A stretch of 64,000 bases of DNA from Cellulomonas fengjieae (GCF_018388465.1 NZ_CP074404.1:248001-312000); one strand, 5' to 3'; numbered from the stretch's first letter, positions 51,514 through 60,696 are shown. A program made the numbers and translations. Notes: generated by a model from the letters alone, not told the origin.

Positions 51514-51523
51514 GCCCGACAGT

Positions 51524-51549
51524 TTGCCACTTCGGCAACGATGCTTGCC
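51524..51549. promoter_or_regulatory. TTGCC repeats in the XRE/oxidoreductase divergent region
   Basis: TTGCC-N5-GGCAA (51524-51538) forms an inverted repeat, and a further TTGCC at 51545-51549 repeats the half site. It sits between divergent start codons, 10 bases from the XRE start. It is the probable binding site of the XRE/cupin regulator. Confidence 0.55.
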
Positions 51550-51580
51550 GGTCCTTCGCTGCCCGGCTGAGCATGGCGGC

Positions 51581-52522
51581 ATGAGCGAACAGGTGGATGT
51601 CGTGGTCGTGGGTGGCGGTGCCGCGGGGCTGAGCGCGGCCGTGACTCTGGCGCGGGCTCGCCGCTCGGTGCTGGTGGTCGACGACGGCACTCCGAGGAAC
51701 TCATCCGCCGCCGGGGTGCACGGGGTGCTGGGGCAGGAGGGCGTCCCGCCCCTGGTGCTCCTGGAACGCGGCAGGGCCGAGCTGGCCGGGTACGGCGGGT
51801 CCGTGCTGGCGGGCCCGGTGGTGGCGGCGCGGCGAGCGGACGGCGGGTTCCTCGTGACCCTCGCCGACAGGACGTCCCTGCAGGCGCGACGGCTCCTCGT
51901 GGCCACCGGCCTGGCGGACGAGCTGCCCGACGTCCCCGGCCTGCGCGAGCGGTGGGGACACGACGTGCTGCACTGCCCGTACTGCCACGGTTGGGAGGTG
52001 CGCGACCAGCCGATCGGCGTGCTCGGCACCTCCGAGCGGTCGGTGCACCAGGCCCTGCTGTTCCGGCAGTGGTCCGACGACGTCGTCCTGCTCCAGCACA
52101 CCGCCCCGGACCCGACGCCTCAGGAGGCCGAGCGCCTCGCCGCGCGCGGGGTGCGCGTGGTGCCCGGGCGCGTCGTGGAGGTGCTCGTGAGCGACGGGCG
52201 GCTGTCCGGCGTCCGGCTGGAGTCCGGCGAGGTGGTGGCGCGGTCCGCGCTGACGGTCATGCCGCGGTTCGCCGCGCGCCTCGACGGGCTGACCGGTCTC
52301 GGCCTGACGGCGGTGCCGCACGAGACGGGCGTCGGTCAGCACATCGCGTCCGACCTGATCGGGGCGTCGTCCGTGCCCGGCGTCTGGGTGGCCGGTAACG
52401 CGACGGACCCGATGGCGCAGGTGACCTCGGCGATGGCGGCAGGCACGAGGGCCGCCGCGGCGCTGAACTGGGACCTGATCTCCGAGGAGACGGACGGTGC
52501 GGTGACGGCCGCCGCGCGCTGA
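51581..52522 (+). CDS. Thioredoxin-reductase-like NAD(P)/FAD oxidoreductase
   Basis: 313-aa flavoprotein of the class II pyridine nucleotide-disulfide family. The FAD loop VVVGGGAAGLSAAVTLARA is at residues 8-26. The redox pair Cys132-x-x-Cys135 lies in HCPYCHGWEV, the NAD(P) loop region is GVLGTSERSVHQAL (GxGxxS/A variant), and VWVAGNATDPMAQVTSAMAA closes the FAD site. TrxB uses CATC; CPYC is typical of a branch sometimes fused to or paired with other partners, such as mycothiol or cyclic-nucleotide-linked reductases. It is divergent from the XRE/cupin regulator, which probably controls it. Confidence 0.9.
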   Translation: MSEQVDVVVVGGGAAGLSAAVTLARARRSVLVVDDGTPRNSSAAGVHGVLGQEGVPPLVLLERGRAELAGYGGSVLAGPVVAARRADGGFLVTLADRTSLQARRLLVATGLADELPDVPGLRERWGHDVLHCPYCHGWEVRDQPIGVLGTSERSVHQALLFRQWSDDVVLLQHTAPDPTPQEAERLAARGVRVVPGRVVEVLVSDGRLSGVRLESGEVVARSALTVMPRFAARLDGLTGLGLTAVPHETGVGQHIASDLIGASSVPGVWVAGNATDPMAQVTSAMAAGTRAAAALNWDLISEETDGAVTAAAR

Positions 52523-52605
52523 CGGCGCCGCGCGGTCTGTCGACGAACGGACGCGCGTCCGGCACGACGCGTCACGGACGGGCGTGTGTGACCTACCGTG
52601 GTCCG

Positions 52606-53547
52606 GTGAGCGACACCCTGCCTGACACCGTGCGACCGACCCCCGACACGGGGGACCGCCGGGGGTCCGTCGTCGCGGTCTCGTTCGTCGTGGCGGTCCT
52701 CTCGTTCGCGGGGGTCTTCGCGCTGTGGCGCGTGTTCGTCGACACGCTGGCCGGCCAGCAGGTGGAGAACGCGGCGCTGCAGGGTGCGCTGTACGGGCAG
52801 ACGCAGCTGTGGCGCGTCGCCGAGCGCGTGCTCGACGTGGTGTCGGTCGGGTTCATCGCGATCGTCCTCATCGCCGCCATGCTGATCGCCGCGGTGCGCC
52901 GCCGCTGGTCGCTGGCCATCCAGGTCGCTGTCCTGATGATCGGCGCCAACCTCACCACCAGGGTGCTCAAGAACTGGATCTTCGACCGCCCCGACATCGG
53001 CATCGAGGCCAGCTACGGCAACACGCTGCCCAGCGGTCACACGACGGCCGCCGCGTCGGTCTCGGTCGCGCTGCTGCTCGTCGTCCCGCCCCGGGTGCGC
53101 CCGTGGGCGGCGGTGCTCGGCGCCGGCTACACGACCGCGACCGGCGTCTCGACGCTCATCGGCCAGTGGCACCGGCCGTCGGACGTGGTGGCGGCGGTGC
53201 TCGTGGTGCTCGCGTGGACCGCGATCGCCTCCGCCCTCGTCGCGCGGGCCCCCGCCCGGGCGTCGACCGCGACCGGTCAGCTCCGCCTCGGCGGGGACCC
53301 GATGGCGGCCGCGGCGACGATGCGGGCGGTGCTCGCCGGGCTCGTCTCGGTCGGAGTCGTCGCCGGCGCGGCGTCGGCGTTCGCGCTCTCGCACACGTGG
53401 GACAACCGGGCGGACCTCGATGCCAAGACCGAGCAGGTCACGGCCTATCTGGGGGGTGCGGCGGGCACGCTGACCGCGTCGTGCCTGGCGTTTGCGGTCA
53501 TGCTGGTGCTGCGGCAGGCCGCAACATCGCGATTGCCTCGTGGTTGA
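52606..53547 (+). CDS. PAP2 family membrane phosphatase
   Basis: 313-aa membrane protein with about six helices. The three phosphatase motifs are KNWIFDRPD (K-x6-R-P), LPSGHTTAA (PSGH) and GVSTLIGQWHRPSDV (S-x6-H-x3-D type), so it should hydrolyse lipid or undecaprenyl pyrophosphates on the outer face. An extra two-helix C-terminal extension beyond residue 210 is longer than in simple PAP2 enzymes. GTG 52606 lies 6 bases after TACCGT (52594-52599), indicating leaderless transcription; GTG 52588 would lie upstream of that start point. Confidence 0.9.
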   Translation: MSDTLPDTVRPTPDTGDRRGSVVAVSFVVAVLSFAGVFALWRVFVDTLAGQQVENAALQGALYGQTQLWRVAERVLDVVSVGFIAIVLIAAMLIAAVRRRWSLAIQVAVLMIGANLTTRVLKNWIFDRPDIGIEASYGNTLPSGHTTAAASVSVALLLVVPPRVRPWAAVLGAGYTTATGVSTLIGQWHRPSDVVAAVLVVLAWTAIASALVARAPARASTATGQLRLGGDPMAAAATMRAVLAGLVSVGVVAGAASAFALSHTWDNRADLDAKTEQVTAYLGGAAGTLTASCLAFAVMLVLRQAATSRLPRG

Positions 53548-53617
53548 CGCGACACCGTAGAGTCCCCCACGTCGCCCGGGTCGACCGACCCGGCGAAGTC
53601 TGAGAAGGGCCTGATCG

Positions 53618-56338
53618 ATGTCTGCAGGGCGCAAGCTCGTGATCGTGGAGTCGCCTGCCAAGGCGCGCACGATCGCCGGGTACCTGGGCGAGGGGTACGA
53701 CGTCGAGGCGAGCGTCGGGCACATCCGCGACCTCCCCCAACCCTCCGAGCTGCCGGCGGACATGAAGAAGGGTCCCTTCGGAAAGTTCGCCGTCGACGTC
53801 GACAACGGCTTCGCCCCCTACTACGTGGTCGACGCGGACAAGAAGAAGAAGGTCAGCGAGCTCAAGAAGCTCCTGAAGGACTCGGACGAGCTCTTCCTGG
53901 CCACCGATGAGGACCGCGAGGGCGAGGCCATCGCCTGGCACCTGCTGCAGGAGCTCAAGCCCAAGGTCCCGGTCAAGCGCATGGTGTTCCACGAGATCAC
54001 CCCCGAGGCCATCCAGCGCGCCCTGGCCAACACCCGCGAGCTCGACGACCGCCTGGTCGACGCCCAGGAGACCCGCCGCATCCTCGACCGGCTCTACGGG
54101 TACGAGGTCAGCCCCGTGCTCTGGCGCAAGGTCCGCCAGGGGCTGTCCGCCGGCCGCGTGCAGTCCGTCGCCACGCGCCTGGTGGTCGAGCGCGAGCGCG
54201 AGCGCATGGCGTTCGTCGCCGCCGACTACTGGGACGTCACCGGCACGTTCGCGGTCGAGGACTCCGCCGAGCCGGCGTTCACGGCACGGCTCACCTCGGT
54301 CGACGGCCGTCGCGTCGCCACCGGTCGGGACTTCGCCGACGACGGCCGCCTCCGCTCGGCCGACGTCGCCCACCTCGACGAGGCCCGCGCCACGTCGCTC
54401 GTGTCCGGCCTGGCCGAGGCCGACTTCTCCGTCGCGAGCCTCGAGACCAAGCCCTACACGCGCCGGCCGGCCGCGCCGTTCACCACCTCCACGCTCCAGC
54501 AGGAGGCGTCGCGCAAGCTGCGGATGGCGTCGCGCCAGACCATGCGCACGGCGCAGAGCCTGTACGAGAACGGCTACATCACCTACATGCGTACGGACTC
54601 GTCGTCGCTGAGCACGCAGGCGATCGACGCCGCGCGCCGGCAGGCGTCCGAGCTGTACGGCGCCGAGTACATCCCGGACGCACCGCGCGTCTACGCGAGC
54701 AAGGCCAAGGGCGCCCAGGAGGCGCACGAGGCCATCCGGCCCGCCGGCGACCACTTCCGGACCCCCGCGCAGGTGGCCAAGGAGCTGTCGGGCGACCAGT
54801 TCCGGCTGTACGAGCTGATCTGGAAGCGCACCGTCGCCTCGCAGATGGCCGACGCCCGCGGGCAGACCGCGTCCGTCCGGCTCGGTGCCAGGGCGGCCGA
54901 CGGCACCGACGTGCTGTTCTCCGCCTCCGGCACGGTCATCACGTTCCGCGGCTTCCTCGCCGCGTACGAGGAGGGCCGCGACGTCTCGCGGTACTCCGAG
55001 GACGCGGAGGCTCCCGCCGAGAAGGAGGACGCGCGGCTGCCGAAGATGGCCGAGGGCGACCCCGTCTCGGCGTCCGACCTGAGCGCCGACGGCCACCGCA
55101 CGTCCCCGCCGCCGCGGTACACCGAGGCCTCGCTGGTCAAGGCGCTCGAGGAGCGTGGCATCGGTCGACCGTCCACCTACGCGGCGACGATCTCCGTCAT
55201 CCAGGACCGTGGGTACGTGACCGGCCGCGGGCAGGCGCTCGTGCCGTCGTGGCTCGCGTTCGCCGTGACGCGGCTGCTGGAGGAGAACTTCGACTGGCTG
55301 GTCGACTACGACTTCACGGCCGAGATGGAGGAGGACCTCGACGCGATCGCGGCGGGGGACAAGGACCGCGTGGCGTGGCTGTCGCGGTTCTACTTCGGCG
55401 ACGGGTCGGGCGACGAGGAGGGCGAGGGCCTGCGGGACCTCGTCGCGAACCTCGGCGACATCGACGCCCGCGAGGTCAACTCGATCCCGATCGGCGACGG
55501 CATCGTGCTTCGGGTCGGCCGGTACGGGCCGTACCTGGAGGACTCCGCCGCGGAGCCCGGCGAGGACGGCAACCCGCGCCGCGCGTCCGTGCCGGAGGAG
55601 CTCGCTCCCGACGAGCTGACGGTCGAGAAGGCCCGCGAGCTGCTCGAGACGCAGCCCGAGGGTGACCAGGTGCTCGGCACCGACCCGACGACCGGAACAA
55701 CGATCGTCGCGCGCAACGGCCGCTACGGCCCGTACGTGACCGAGCTCCTGCCCGAGCCGGAGATCGACCCGTCGCTGTCTGCGGCCGCCCAGAAGCGCGC
55801 CCTGGCTGCCGCTCCGAAGCCGCGGACCGCGTCGCTGTTCAAGTCGATGTCGCTGCAGTCGGTCACCCTGGACGACGCCCTGATGCTGCTGTCGCTGCCG
55901 CGCGTGGTCGGCGTCGACCCCGAGACGGGCGTCGAGATCACCGCCCAGAACGGCCGCTACGGCCCGTACCTGAAGAAGGGCACCGACTCCCGCACGCTCG
56001 CGTCGGAGGAGGCGCTGTTCACGACCACGCTCGAGGAGGCGCTGGCCATCTACGCGCAGCCGAAGCGCGGTCGCGGGGCCACTGCCGCGCCGCCGCTGCG
56101 CGAGCTCGGTGACGACCCGACCTCCGAGAAGCCGATCACGGTCAAGGAGGGGCGCTTCGGCGCCTACGTCACGGACGGGGTCACCAACCGGACCCTGCCG
56201 CGCGACCTGACGCCCGAGACGATCACGCGCGAGCAGGCCATCGAGCTGCTCGCCGAGAAGCGCCTGTCCGCTCCCGCCAAGAAGAAGGCGCCCGCCAAGC
56301 GCGCCCCTGCCAAGAAGAAGGCGACCGCCAAGAAGTAG
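53618..56338 (+). CDS. topA: DNA topoisomerase I (type IA)
   Basis: 906-aa enzyme that relaxes negative supercoils. The Toprim domain has IVESPAKARTIAGYLG at the N-terminus and ATDEDREGEAIAWHL near residue 93. The active-site Tyr323 lies in ITYMRTDSSSLS. GRPSTYAATISVIQDRGYV is the conserved type IA helix block. Zinc fingers are absent; instead four repeated C-terminal domains with GRYGPYV/GRFGAYV motifs and a Lys/Ala/Pro-rich tail (KKAPAKRAPAKKKATAKK) bind DNA, as known for actinobacterial TopA. Length is normal. ATG 53618 follows GAAGGG. Confidence 0.98.
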   Translation: MSAGRKLVIVESPAKARTIAGYLGEGYDVEASVGHIRDLPQPSELPADMKKGPFGKFAVDVDNGFAPYYVVDADKKKKVSELKKLLKDSDELFLATDEDREGEAIAWHLLQELKPKVPVKRMVFHEITPEAIQRALANTRELDDRLVDAQETRRILDRLYGYEVSPVLWRKVRQGLSAGRVQSVATRLVVERERERMAFVAADYWDVTGTFAVEDSAEPAFTARLTSVDGRRVATGRDFADDGRLRSADVAHLDEARATSLVSGLAEADFSVASLETKPYTRRPAAPFTTSTLQQEASRKLRMASRQTMRTAQSLYENGYITYMRTDSSSLSTQAIDAARRQASELYGAEYIPDAPRVYASKAKGAQEAHEAIRPAGDHFRTPAQVAKELSGDQFRLYELIWKRTVASQMADARGQTASVRLGARAADGTDVLFSASGTVITFRGFLAAYEEGRDVSRYSEDAEAPAEKEDARLPKMAEGDPVSASDLSADGHRTSPPPRYTEASLVKALEERGIGRPSTYAATISVIQDRGYVTGRGQALVPSWLAFAVTRLLEENFDWLVDYDFTAEMEEDLDAIAAGDKDRVAWLSRFYFGDGSGDEEGEGLRDLVANLGDIDAREVNSIPIGDGIVLRVGRYGPYLEDSAAEPGEDGNPRRASVPEELAPDELTVEKARELLETQPEGDQVLGTDPTTGTTIVARNGRYGPYVTELLPEPEIDPSLSAAAQKRALAAAPKPRTASLFKSMSLQSVTLDDALMLLSLPRVVGVDPETGVEITAQNGRYGPYLKKGTDSRTLASEEALFTTTLEEALAIYAQPKRGRGATAAPPLRELGDDPTSEKPITVKEGRFGAYVTDGVTNRTLPRDLTPETITREQAIELLAEKRLSAPAKKKAPAKRAPAKKKATAKK

Positions 56339-56363
56339 CCGCGACGTCGGTCAGACGTCGCGG
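56339..56363. terminator. Bidirectional terminator between topA and the hemerythrin gene
   Basis: Perfect 10-bp stem CCGCGACGTC/GACGTCGCGG with a GGTCA loop, starting directly after the topA stop. The loop and right arm contain the stop codon of the convergent hemerythrin gene. Confidence 0.8.
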
Positions 56364-56818
56364 CCGAACAGCTGCTCGGCGATGAGTGCCGGTCCGGCGA
56401 GCCCGTCCAGCGCGGCGACGACGGTGCGTTCCTCCCAGCGGAAGTGGGACTCGAGGATCGCCGCCAGTCCGTCGATCTGGCCGCGCACCCGCGTCGGGTC
56501 ACCGGCGGGGTTGGTGAGTACCTCGTCCAGTCGCTGCAGGATCTCCGCGACGACGGCGTGGTCGCGCGCGAGCCCGTCGAGCGTGTCCCGCAGCTCCGGG
56601 TACTGCGCCGCCAGCGCCGGGAACGCGGTCCGGTCCTCGCTCGTGTGGTGGCGGCTGATGGCGCCGCAGAACGCCGCGCAGTGCAGCCGGAGGTCCGGCG
56701 TCAGCCCGGGGCTCTCGTCCAGGCCGTCGAGAAGCCGGTCGAGCTCGTCCCGCAGGCGGTCGTGAACCTCGACGAGCTCCTGACCCCAGGCGGCGAGGCG
56801 GTCAGGGACGGGCGGCAC
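56351..56818 (-). CDS. Hemerythrin HHE-domain protein
   Basis: 155-aa four-helix protein expected to bind a di-iron centre for oxygen or redox sensing. The ligand pattern is present: His in ELVEVHDRL, HH..E in SRHHTSEDRTAFP, His in ARDHAVVAEIL, and H...E in ESHFRWEERTV. GTG 56818 is chosen because a promoter TTGACA-N18-TGGGAT ends 6 bases upstream, implying a leaderless mRNA. The open frame continues upstream through a Cys-rich stretch with no family resemblance. It is convergent with topA, with overlapping terminator. Confidence 0.85.
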   Translation of the reverse strand: MPPVPDRLAAWGQELVEVHDRLRDELDRLLDGLDESPGLTPDLRLHCAAFCGAISRHHTSEDRTAFPALAAQYPELRDTLDGLARDHAVVAEILQRLDEVLTNPAGDPTRVRGQIDGLAAILESHFRWEERTVVAALDGLAGPALIAEQLFGRDV

Positions 56819-56824
56819 CCGGAT

Positions 56825-56854
56825 ATCCCACAGCGTGCGGGGTGAATGTGTCAA
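56825..56854 (-). promoter_or_regulatory. Promoter of the hemerythrin gene
   Basis: Minus-strand TTGACA (56854-56849), 18-base spacer and TGGGAT (56830-56825); GGATAT two bases on is an alternative -10. The -10 ends 6 bases before GTG 56818. Confidence 0.6.
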
Positions 56855-57172
56855 TGGGCACTGCAGAATAGCCGTCGCAATCGGGCAGGTACACGGGCTC
56901 CTGTGGAATTCCGGGGCTGTGGGCGGCTCGATGGAATGTCCTTTGCTGCGACGCGTCATTGTCGTCCCTGCTGGCTGACGCCCGCCTGCAGAGCGGGATC
57001 CCGGGGTCGGCGCCTCGAGCAGCACGCGTCGACCCGTGTAAACGCCCCTGCGCGCGGACGCCTTCTGTCGACGACCGATCGCATTCCCGGGGCACGCCCC
57101 TCGCGCCCGAATGAATGTCGGTGGTCGATGCAATGCTTGCCGAAGCAGAGACATTCCCGGTGGAGGTGAACG
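56855..57172. other. Intergenic region between hemerythrin and DUF222 genes
   Basis: 318 bases without a credible gene on either strand. GC content is visibly lower than in neighbours and codon bias is absent. It must hold the promoter of the DUF222 gene, for which no clear -10/-35 was identified. GAATGTC (57113-57119) and GACATTC (57150-57156) form a loose inverted repeat 30 bases apart, just before the DUF222 ribosome site. GGAGGTG at 57162-57168 is that site. Confidence 0.6.
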
Positions 57173-58897
57173 GTGTCGATCGACGAGGTGTCCTCAGGTG
57201 CCGGACGCACCCCCGCCCGCACCGCCGCCCGCACCCCCGCCCGCACCCCCGCCCGCTCCGCCACCCGCACCCCCGCCACCGGTTCCCAGGGCAGTGCGCG
57301 CACGCCGGAGCACGATGCTGTCGCTCGCAGTGCTGGTGCTGGTTCTGTTGGTGTGGTTGCTGACGGGGCGGACGGCGACGGCGGCGCCGATGCTCCTGGG
57401 GTCACTGGTGGTCAGGTCGCTGGCGGTGGGACGGTCGCTGGGGCGGTGGCGGCACTGGCGGCGTTGACGGCGGCGGTCGATGCGTTGGCGGCGGTGTCGG
57501 ATCCGACCGTGCCGGGTGGCCGGTTGGAGGGTGCGGCGGCGGTCGACGTGGTGCGTGAGGCGTTGGCGTTGGCGGGTCGGTTGTCCGCGATTGCGGCGCG
57601 GGTGGTGCCGGTGGTGGAGGCTGACGGGTGGTGGGCGGTGGACGGTGCCCGGTCGATCACGACGTGGGTCGCGGCCCAGGGGCGTTTGAGCCATGGGCAG
57701 GCGGGTCGGGTGGTGGCCCTCGGGCGGGCGTTTCGTGATGACCTGCCGGCGACCGCGCGGGACGCGGTCGCCGGGGTGGTGGCGCTGGAGGCCGCGCACG
57801 CGATCGCGGCCGCCGCCAACACCCCGGTACGCCGCGCCGCGTTGGGCGCACCGGTGGGGCAGTGCGGTGAGGAGTTCCTGGTGGCCCAGGCCCGGGCGCT
57901 GCCGGTGGCCCAGTTCCGGGTGCTGGCGCGTCGGTGGGCCGCGGCGGCGGACCCGGCCGCGGACGAACGCGGGTATGCCCAGGCGGTGGACCGGGAGTTC
58001 CTGGAGCTGTCCCAGACCGTCGAGGGGTGTCACCTGGCCGGGTTCTTGACCAGCGAGCACGGGCACGCCCTGGCCGCGGCGTTGCACGCGCTGGGCGGCC
58101 GGTCGGCGGACCAGGCCGGTCAACCCGCGGCGCGGCGCCGGGCCGGGGCGTTGGTGAACCTGACCCGCCTGGTCCTGGACCGGGACCTGACCGGCGCCAC
58201 CGGCACCCACCGCCCGCACATCACCGCCGTGGTCGACTACCCCACCTTGCACCGCGCCCTGGACCACGCCCCCGGCGCCCCGGCAACACCGATCCCGCCG
58301 GCGGAGGAAGGAGGGACGGCCGTCCGAGACGCGACGGCACGAGACGCGACGGTCGGGGACGCGATCCCCGCGGACACGGGGCTACCTGATCCGGCGGACG
58401 ACCAGTCAGCCACTGGGTTGCATGGCGCAGCCCTGCCCACGCCCCGGCCGGCGCCGACCCGGGACCGAGCCCCGGCGCCGGTCGCGGAGCCCGACCGGTT
58501 CGCGGTCGCCGACCTGGTCGGCACCGGACCCATCCCCGACACCGTCCTGGCCCGACTGGCCTGCGACTCGGCGATCACCCGCGTCGTGTTCGGACCTGCT
58601 TCCCAGATCCTGAACGTCGGGCGCACCGAACGCACCTACACCGGACCCAAACGCACCGCGATCATCGCCCGCGACCAGCACTGCCAATACCCGACCTGCG
58701 ACGCCCCACCCGCCCTGTCCGAGATCCACCACACCCACCACTGGCACCGCGACCACGGCACCACCGACACCCACACCGGCATCCTGCTGTGCTGGCACCA
58801 CCACACCACCGTCCACGACCGAGCCATCGAGATCACCCGCCACCCCCACGGCCACTGGACATTCACCGACCGCCACGGCCACCCGCTACGCACCTGA
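57173..58897 (+). CDS. DUF222 domain HNH endonuclease-like protein
   Basis: 574-aa protein of a multi-copy actinobacterial family with unsettled role, often listed as 13E12-repeat or HNH proteins. The N-terminus is repetitive (TPARTAARTPART). Residues about 85-330 form the helical DUF222 domain. A variable linker precedes a C-terminal HNH domain with CQYPTCDAPPALSEIHHTHH and LCWHHHTTVHD, which keeps the Cys pairs and His residues needed for metal. The first half uses mostly G- or T-ending codons, including many TTG, while the second half uses C- or A-ending codons, suggesting a chimeric or recombined gene. GTG 57173 has GGAGGTG 4 bases upstream. Confidence 0.9.
   Translation: MSIDEVSSGAGRTPARTAARTPARTPARSATRTPATGSQGSARTPEHDAVARSAGAGSVGVVADGADGDGGADAPGVTGGQVAGGGTVAGAVAALAALTAAVDALAAVSDPTVPGGRLEGAAAVDVVREALALAGRLSAIAARVVPVVEADGWWAVDGARSITTWVAAQGRLSHGQAGRVVALGRAFRDDLPATARDAVAGVVALEAAHAIAAAANTPVRRAALGAPVGQCGEEFLVAQARALPVAQFRVLARRWAAAADPAADERGYAQAVDREFLELSQTVEGCHLAGFLTSEHGHALAAALHALGGRSADQAGQPAARRRAGALVNLTRLVLDRDLTGATGTHRPHITAVVDYPTLHRALDHAPGAPATPIPPAEEGGTAVRDATARDATVGDAIPADTGLPDPADDQSATGLHGAALPTPRPAPTRDRAPAPVAEPDRFAVADLVGTGPIPDTVLARLACDSAITRVVFGPASQILNVGRTERTYTGPKRTAIIARDQHCQYPTCDAPPALSEIHHTHHWHRDHGTTDTHTGILLCWHHHTTVHDRAIEITRHPHGHWTFTDRHGHPLRT
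57207..57280 (+). repeat. Short tandem repeat encoding Thr-Pro-Ala-Arg units
   Basis: Repeats of ACCCCCGCCCGC with variants encode residues 12-36 of the DUF222 protein (TPAR, TAAR, TPAR, TPAR, SATR, TPAT). It is a likely slippage tract. Confidence 0.7.
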
Positions 58898-59008
58898 GGC
58901 TCGACGTCCGGCGGGACCCGCCCGCTGACCCGGCGCGGCCGGGCGCGACGTTCGTGACCCCGGGTGACAGGTCATCGCGGCGGCGTCGTGCGCGCTAGGT
59001 TGTCGCCC

Positions 59009-60016
59009 ATGGCAGACCGCGCTGAAGACCCTCGTTCCGCTCCGCCTATCCGCTGGGGGATCCTCGGCGCCGGCAACATCGCTGCGACGTTCTCGTCGGC
59101 CGTCAACGCGCACACCCGCGCCCAGCTGGTGGCCGTGGGGTCGCGCAACCGCGACCGCGCCGAGCGGTTCGCCACGGCGCACCACATCCCGACCACGCAC
59201 GTGGGCTACCGCGAGCTGGTCGAGGACCCGCAGGTCGACGCCGTGTACATCGCGACGCCGCACTCCGAGCACAAGGAGCAGGCGCTGCTCGCCATCCGCG
59301 CCGGCAAGCACGTGCTCGTCGAGAAGGCGTTCACGCGCAACGCGGGCGAGGCCGAGGAGGTCTTCGCCGCGGCCCGCGCCGCCGGGGTGTTCGTGATGGA
59401 GGCGATGTGGACGCGGTTCCTGCCGCACGTCTACGCGCTGCACCAGGTGATCGACGCCGGTGAGATCGGCGAGATCATCAACATCACGGCGGACCACGGG
59501 CAGGCGTTCACGTTCGACCCCAAGAGCCGGCTCTTCGACCCCGCCCTCGCGGGCGGTGCGCTGCTGGACCTCGGGGTGTACCCGGTCTCGTTCGCGCACG
59601 ACTTCCTCGGCGTCCCGGACGTGGTGCAGGCGGTCGGGCAGCTGACCCAGACCGGTGTCGACGGCCAGATCTCGATGGTGCTGTCGTACGGGGAGCGCGC
59701 GCAGGCGACGCTCTCGACCACGCTGTGGTCCAAGACGCCGACGACCGCGAGCATCTCCGGCACTGACGGTTTCATCGCCGTCCGCGGCGGATTCTTCACG
59801 CCGACGTCGTTCCGGGTGCAGCGCCTCGACGGCCGGGTCTGGGAGTTCGACCAGCCCAGCGCCAAGGGCCTGCAGTACGAGGCCGCGGAGGTCGCCCGGC
59901 AGGTGGCCGCCGGGGCGACCGAGAGCCCGCGACTCACGTGGGCGAACACCGTCGAGGTCATGCGGACGATGGACACGGTCCGGGCCCAGATCGGCGTGGC
60001 GTACCCGGGGGAGTAG
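59009..60016 (+). CDS. Gfo/Idh/MocA family oxidoreductase (paralogue of 17391)
   Basis: 335-aa NAD(P)-dependent dehydrogenase. The Rossmann loop is intact (IRWGILGAGNIAATFSSAV), unlike the 17391 copy. EKP is again replaced by EKAF in HVLVEKAFTRNAGEAEEV, and the downstream AGVFVMEAMWTRFLPHVYAL is nearly identical to the other copy. LAGGALLDLGVYPVSFAHDF is the C-terminal domain signature. TAGGTT (58996-59001) lies 7 bases before ATG 59009, suggesting a leaderless mRNA. It has no adjacent regulator. Related trans-1,2-dihydrobenzenediol or glucose-fructose type dehydrogenases share this motif form; substrate unknown. Confidence 0.9.
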   Translation: MADRAEDPRSAPPIRWGILGAGNIAATFSSAVNAHTRAQLVAVGSRNRDRAERFATAHHIPTTHVGYRELVEDPQVDAVYIATPHSEHKEQALLAIRAGKHVLVEKAFTRNAGEAEEVFAAARAAGVFVMEAMWTRFLPHVYALHQVIDAGEIGEIINITADHGQAFTFDPKSRLFDPALAGGALLDLGVYPVSFAHDFLGVPDVVQAVGQLTQTGVDGQISMVLSYGERAQATLSTTLWSKTPTTASISGTDGFIAVRGGFFTPTSFRVQRLDGRVWEFDQPSAKGLQYEAAEVARQVAAGATESPRLTWANTVEVMRTMDTVRAQIGVAYPGE

Positions 60017-60054
60017 GGCCGGGCGTGTCCCCGGCGGCGGCTACCCTGACGCAC

Positions 60055-60696
60055 GTGAACCCGCCCGACGCTGCCACCCCTCCGGGGCTGTTCCTCTCCT
60101 TCGAGGGTGGCGACGGCGCCGGCAAGTCGACGCAGGCTCGACTGCTGGGGGACTGGCTGACGTCGCTCGGGCGTGAGGTCGTACTGACGCGCGAGCCGGG
60201 CGGGACCGAGCTCGGCGTGCTGCTGCGCGACGCGGTCCTGCACGGCGACCACGTCGACGCCCGCACCGAGGCGCTCATCTACGCGACGGACCGCGCGCAC
60301 CACGTCGCCTCGCTGGTCCGCCCGGCGCTGGCCCGCGGGGCGGTGGTCGTGACGGACCGCTACCTCGACTCGTCGGTGGCCTACCAGGGCAGCGGCCGGG
60401 ACCTGGGCGCCGACGAGGTCGAGCGACTGTCGCTGTGGGCGGTCGACGGTCTGCTGCCGGCGGTCACCGTCCTCCTGGACCTCGATCCGGTCGCCGGCAA
60501 GGCGCGGCTGACCGGGGACCCGGACCGGCTCGAGCGGGCAGGCGACGACTTCCACCGCCGGACGCGCGAGGCGTTCCTCGGACGCGCCGCGGCCGAACCG
60601 GCGCGCTGGCTCGTGCTCGACGCGACGAGGCCGGTCGACGAGCTCGCCGCCGCCGTCCGCGATCGGGTCGCACCGCTCCTCGGGGTCGCGCCGTGA
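60055..60696 (+). CDS. tmk: Thymidylate kinase
   Basis: 213-aa enzyme that phosphorylates dTMP to dTDP for DNA synthesis. The P-loop EGGDGAGKST is near residue 17, the DRY motif is VTDRYLDSSVAYQG near residue 100, and LTREPGGTELG is the dTMP-binding Arg block. The LID region DRLERAGDDFHRR is of the type that lacks extra arginines. TACCCT (60042-60047) lies 7 bases before GTG 60055, so it is probably leaderless. Its stop overlaps the holB start (GTGA), the usual tmk-holB pair. Confidence 0.97.
   Translation: MNPPDAATPPGLFLSFEGGDGAGKSTQARLLGDWLTSLGREVVLTREPGGTELGVLLRDAVLHGDHVDARTEALIYATDRAHHVASLVRPALARGAVVVTDRYLDSSVAYQGSGRDLGADEVERLSLWAVDGLLPAVTVLLDLDPVAGKARLTGDPDRLERAGDDFHRRTREAFLGRAAAEPARWLVLDATRPVDELAAAVRDRVAPLLGVAP

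Noticed and set aside
52549..52560. Palindrome GGACGCGCGTCC as an operator for the PAP2 gene
   Set aside because: It is short, entirely GC and likely by chance in this composition; no regulator is nearby.
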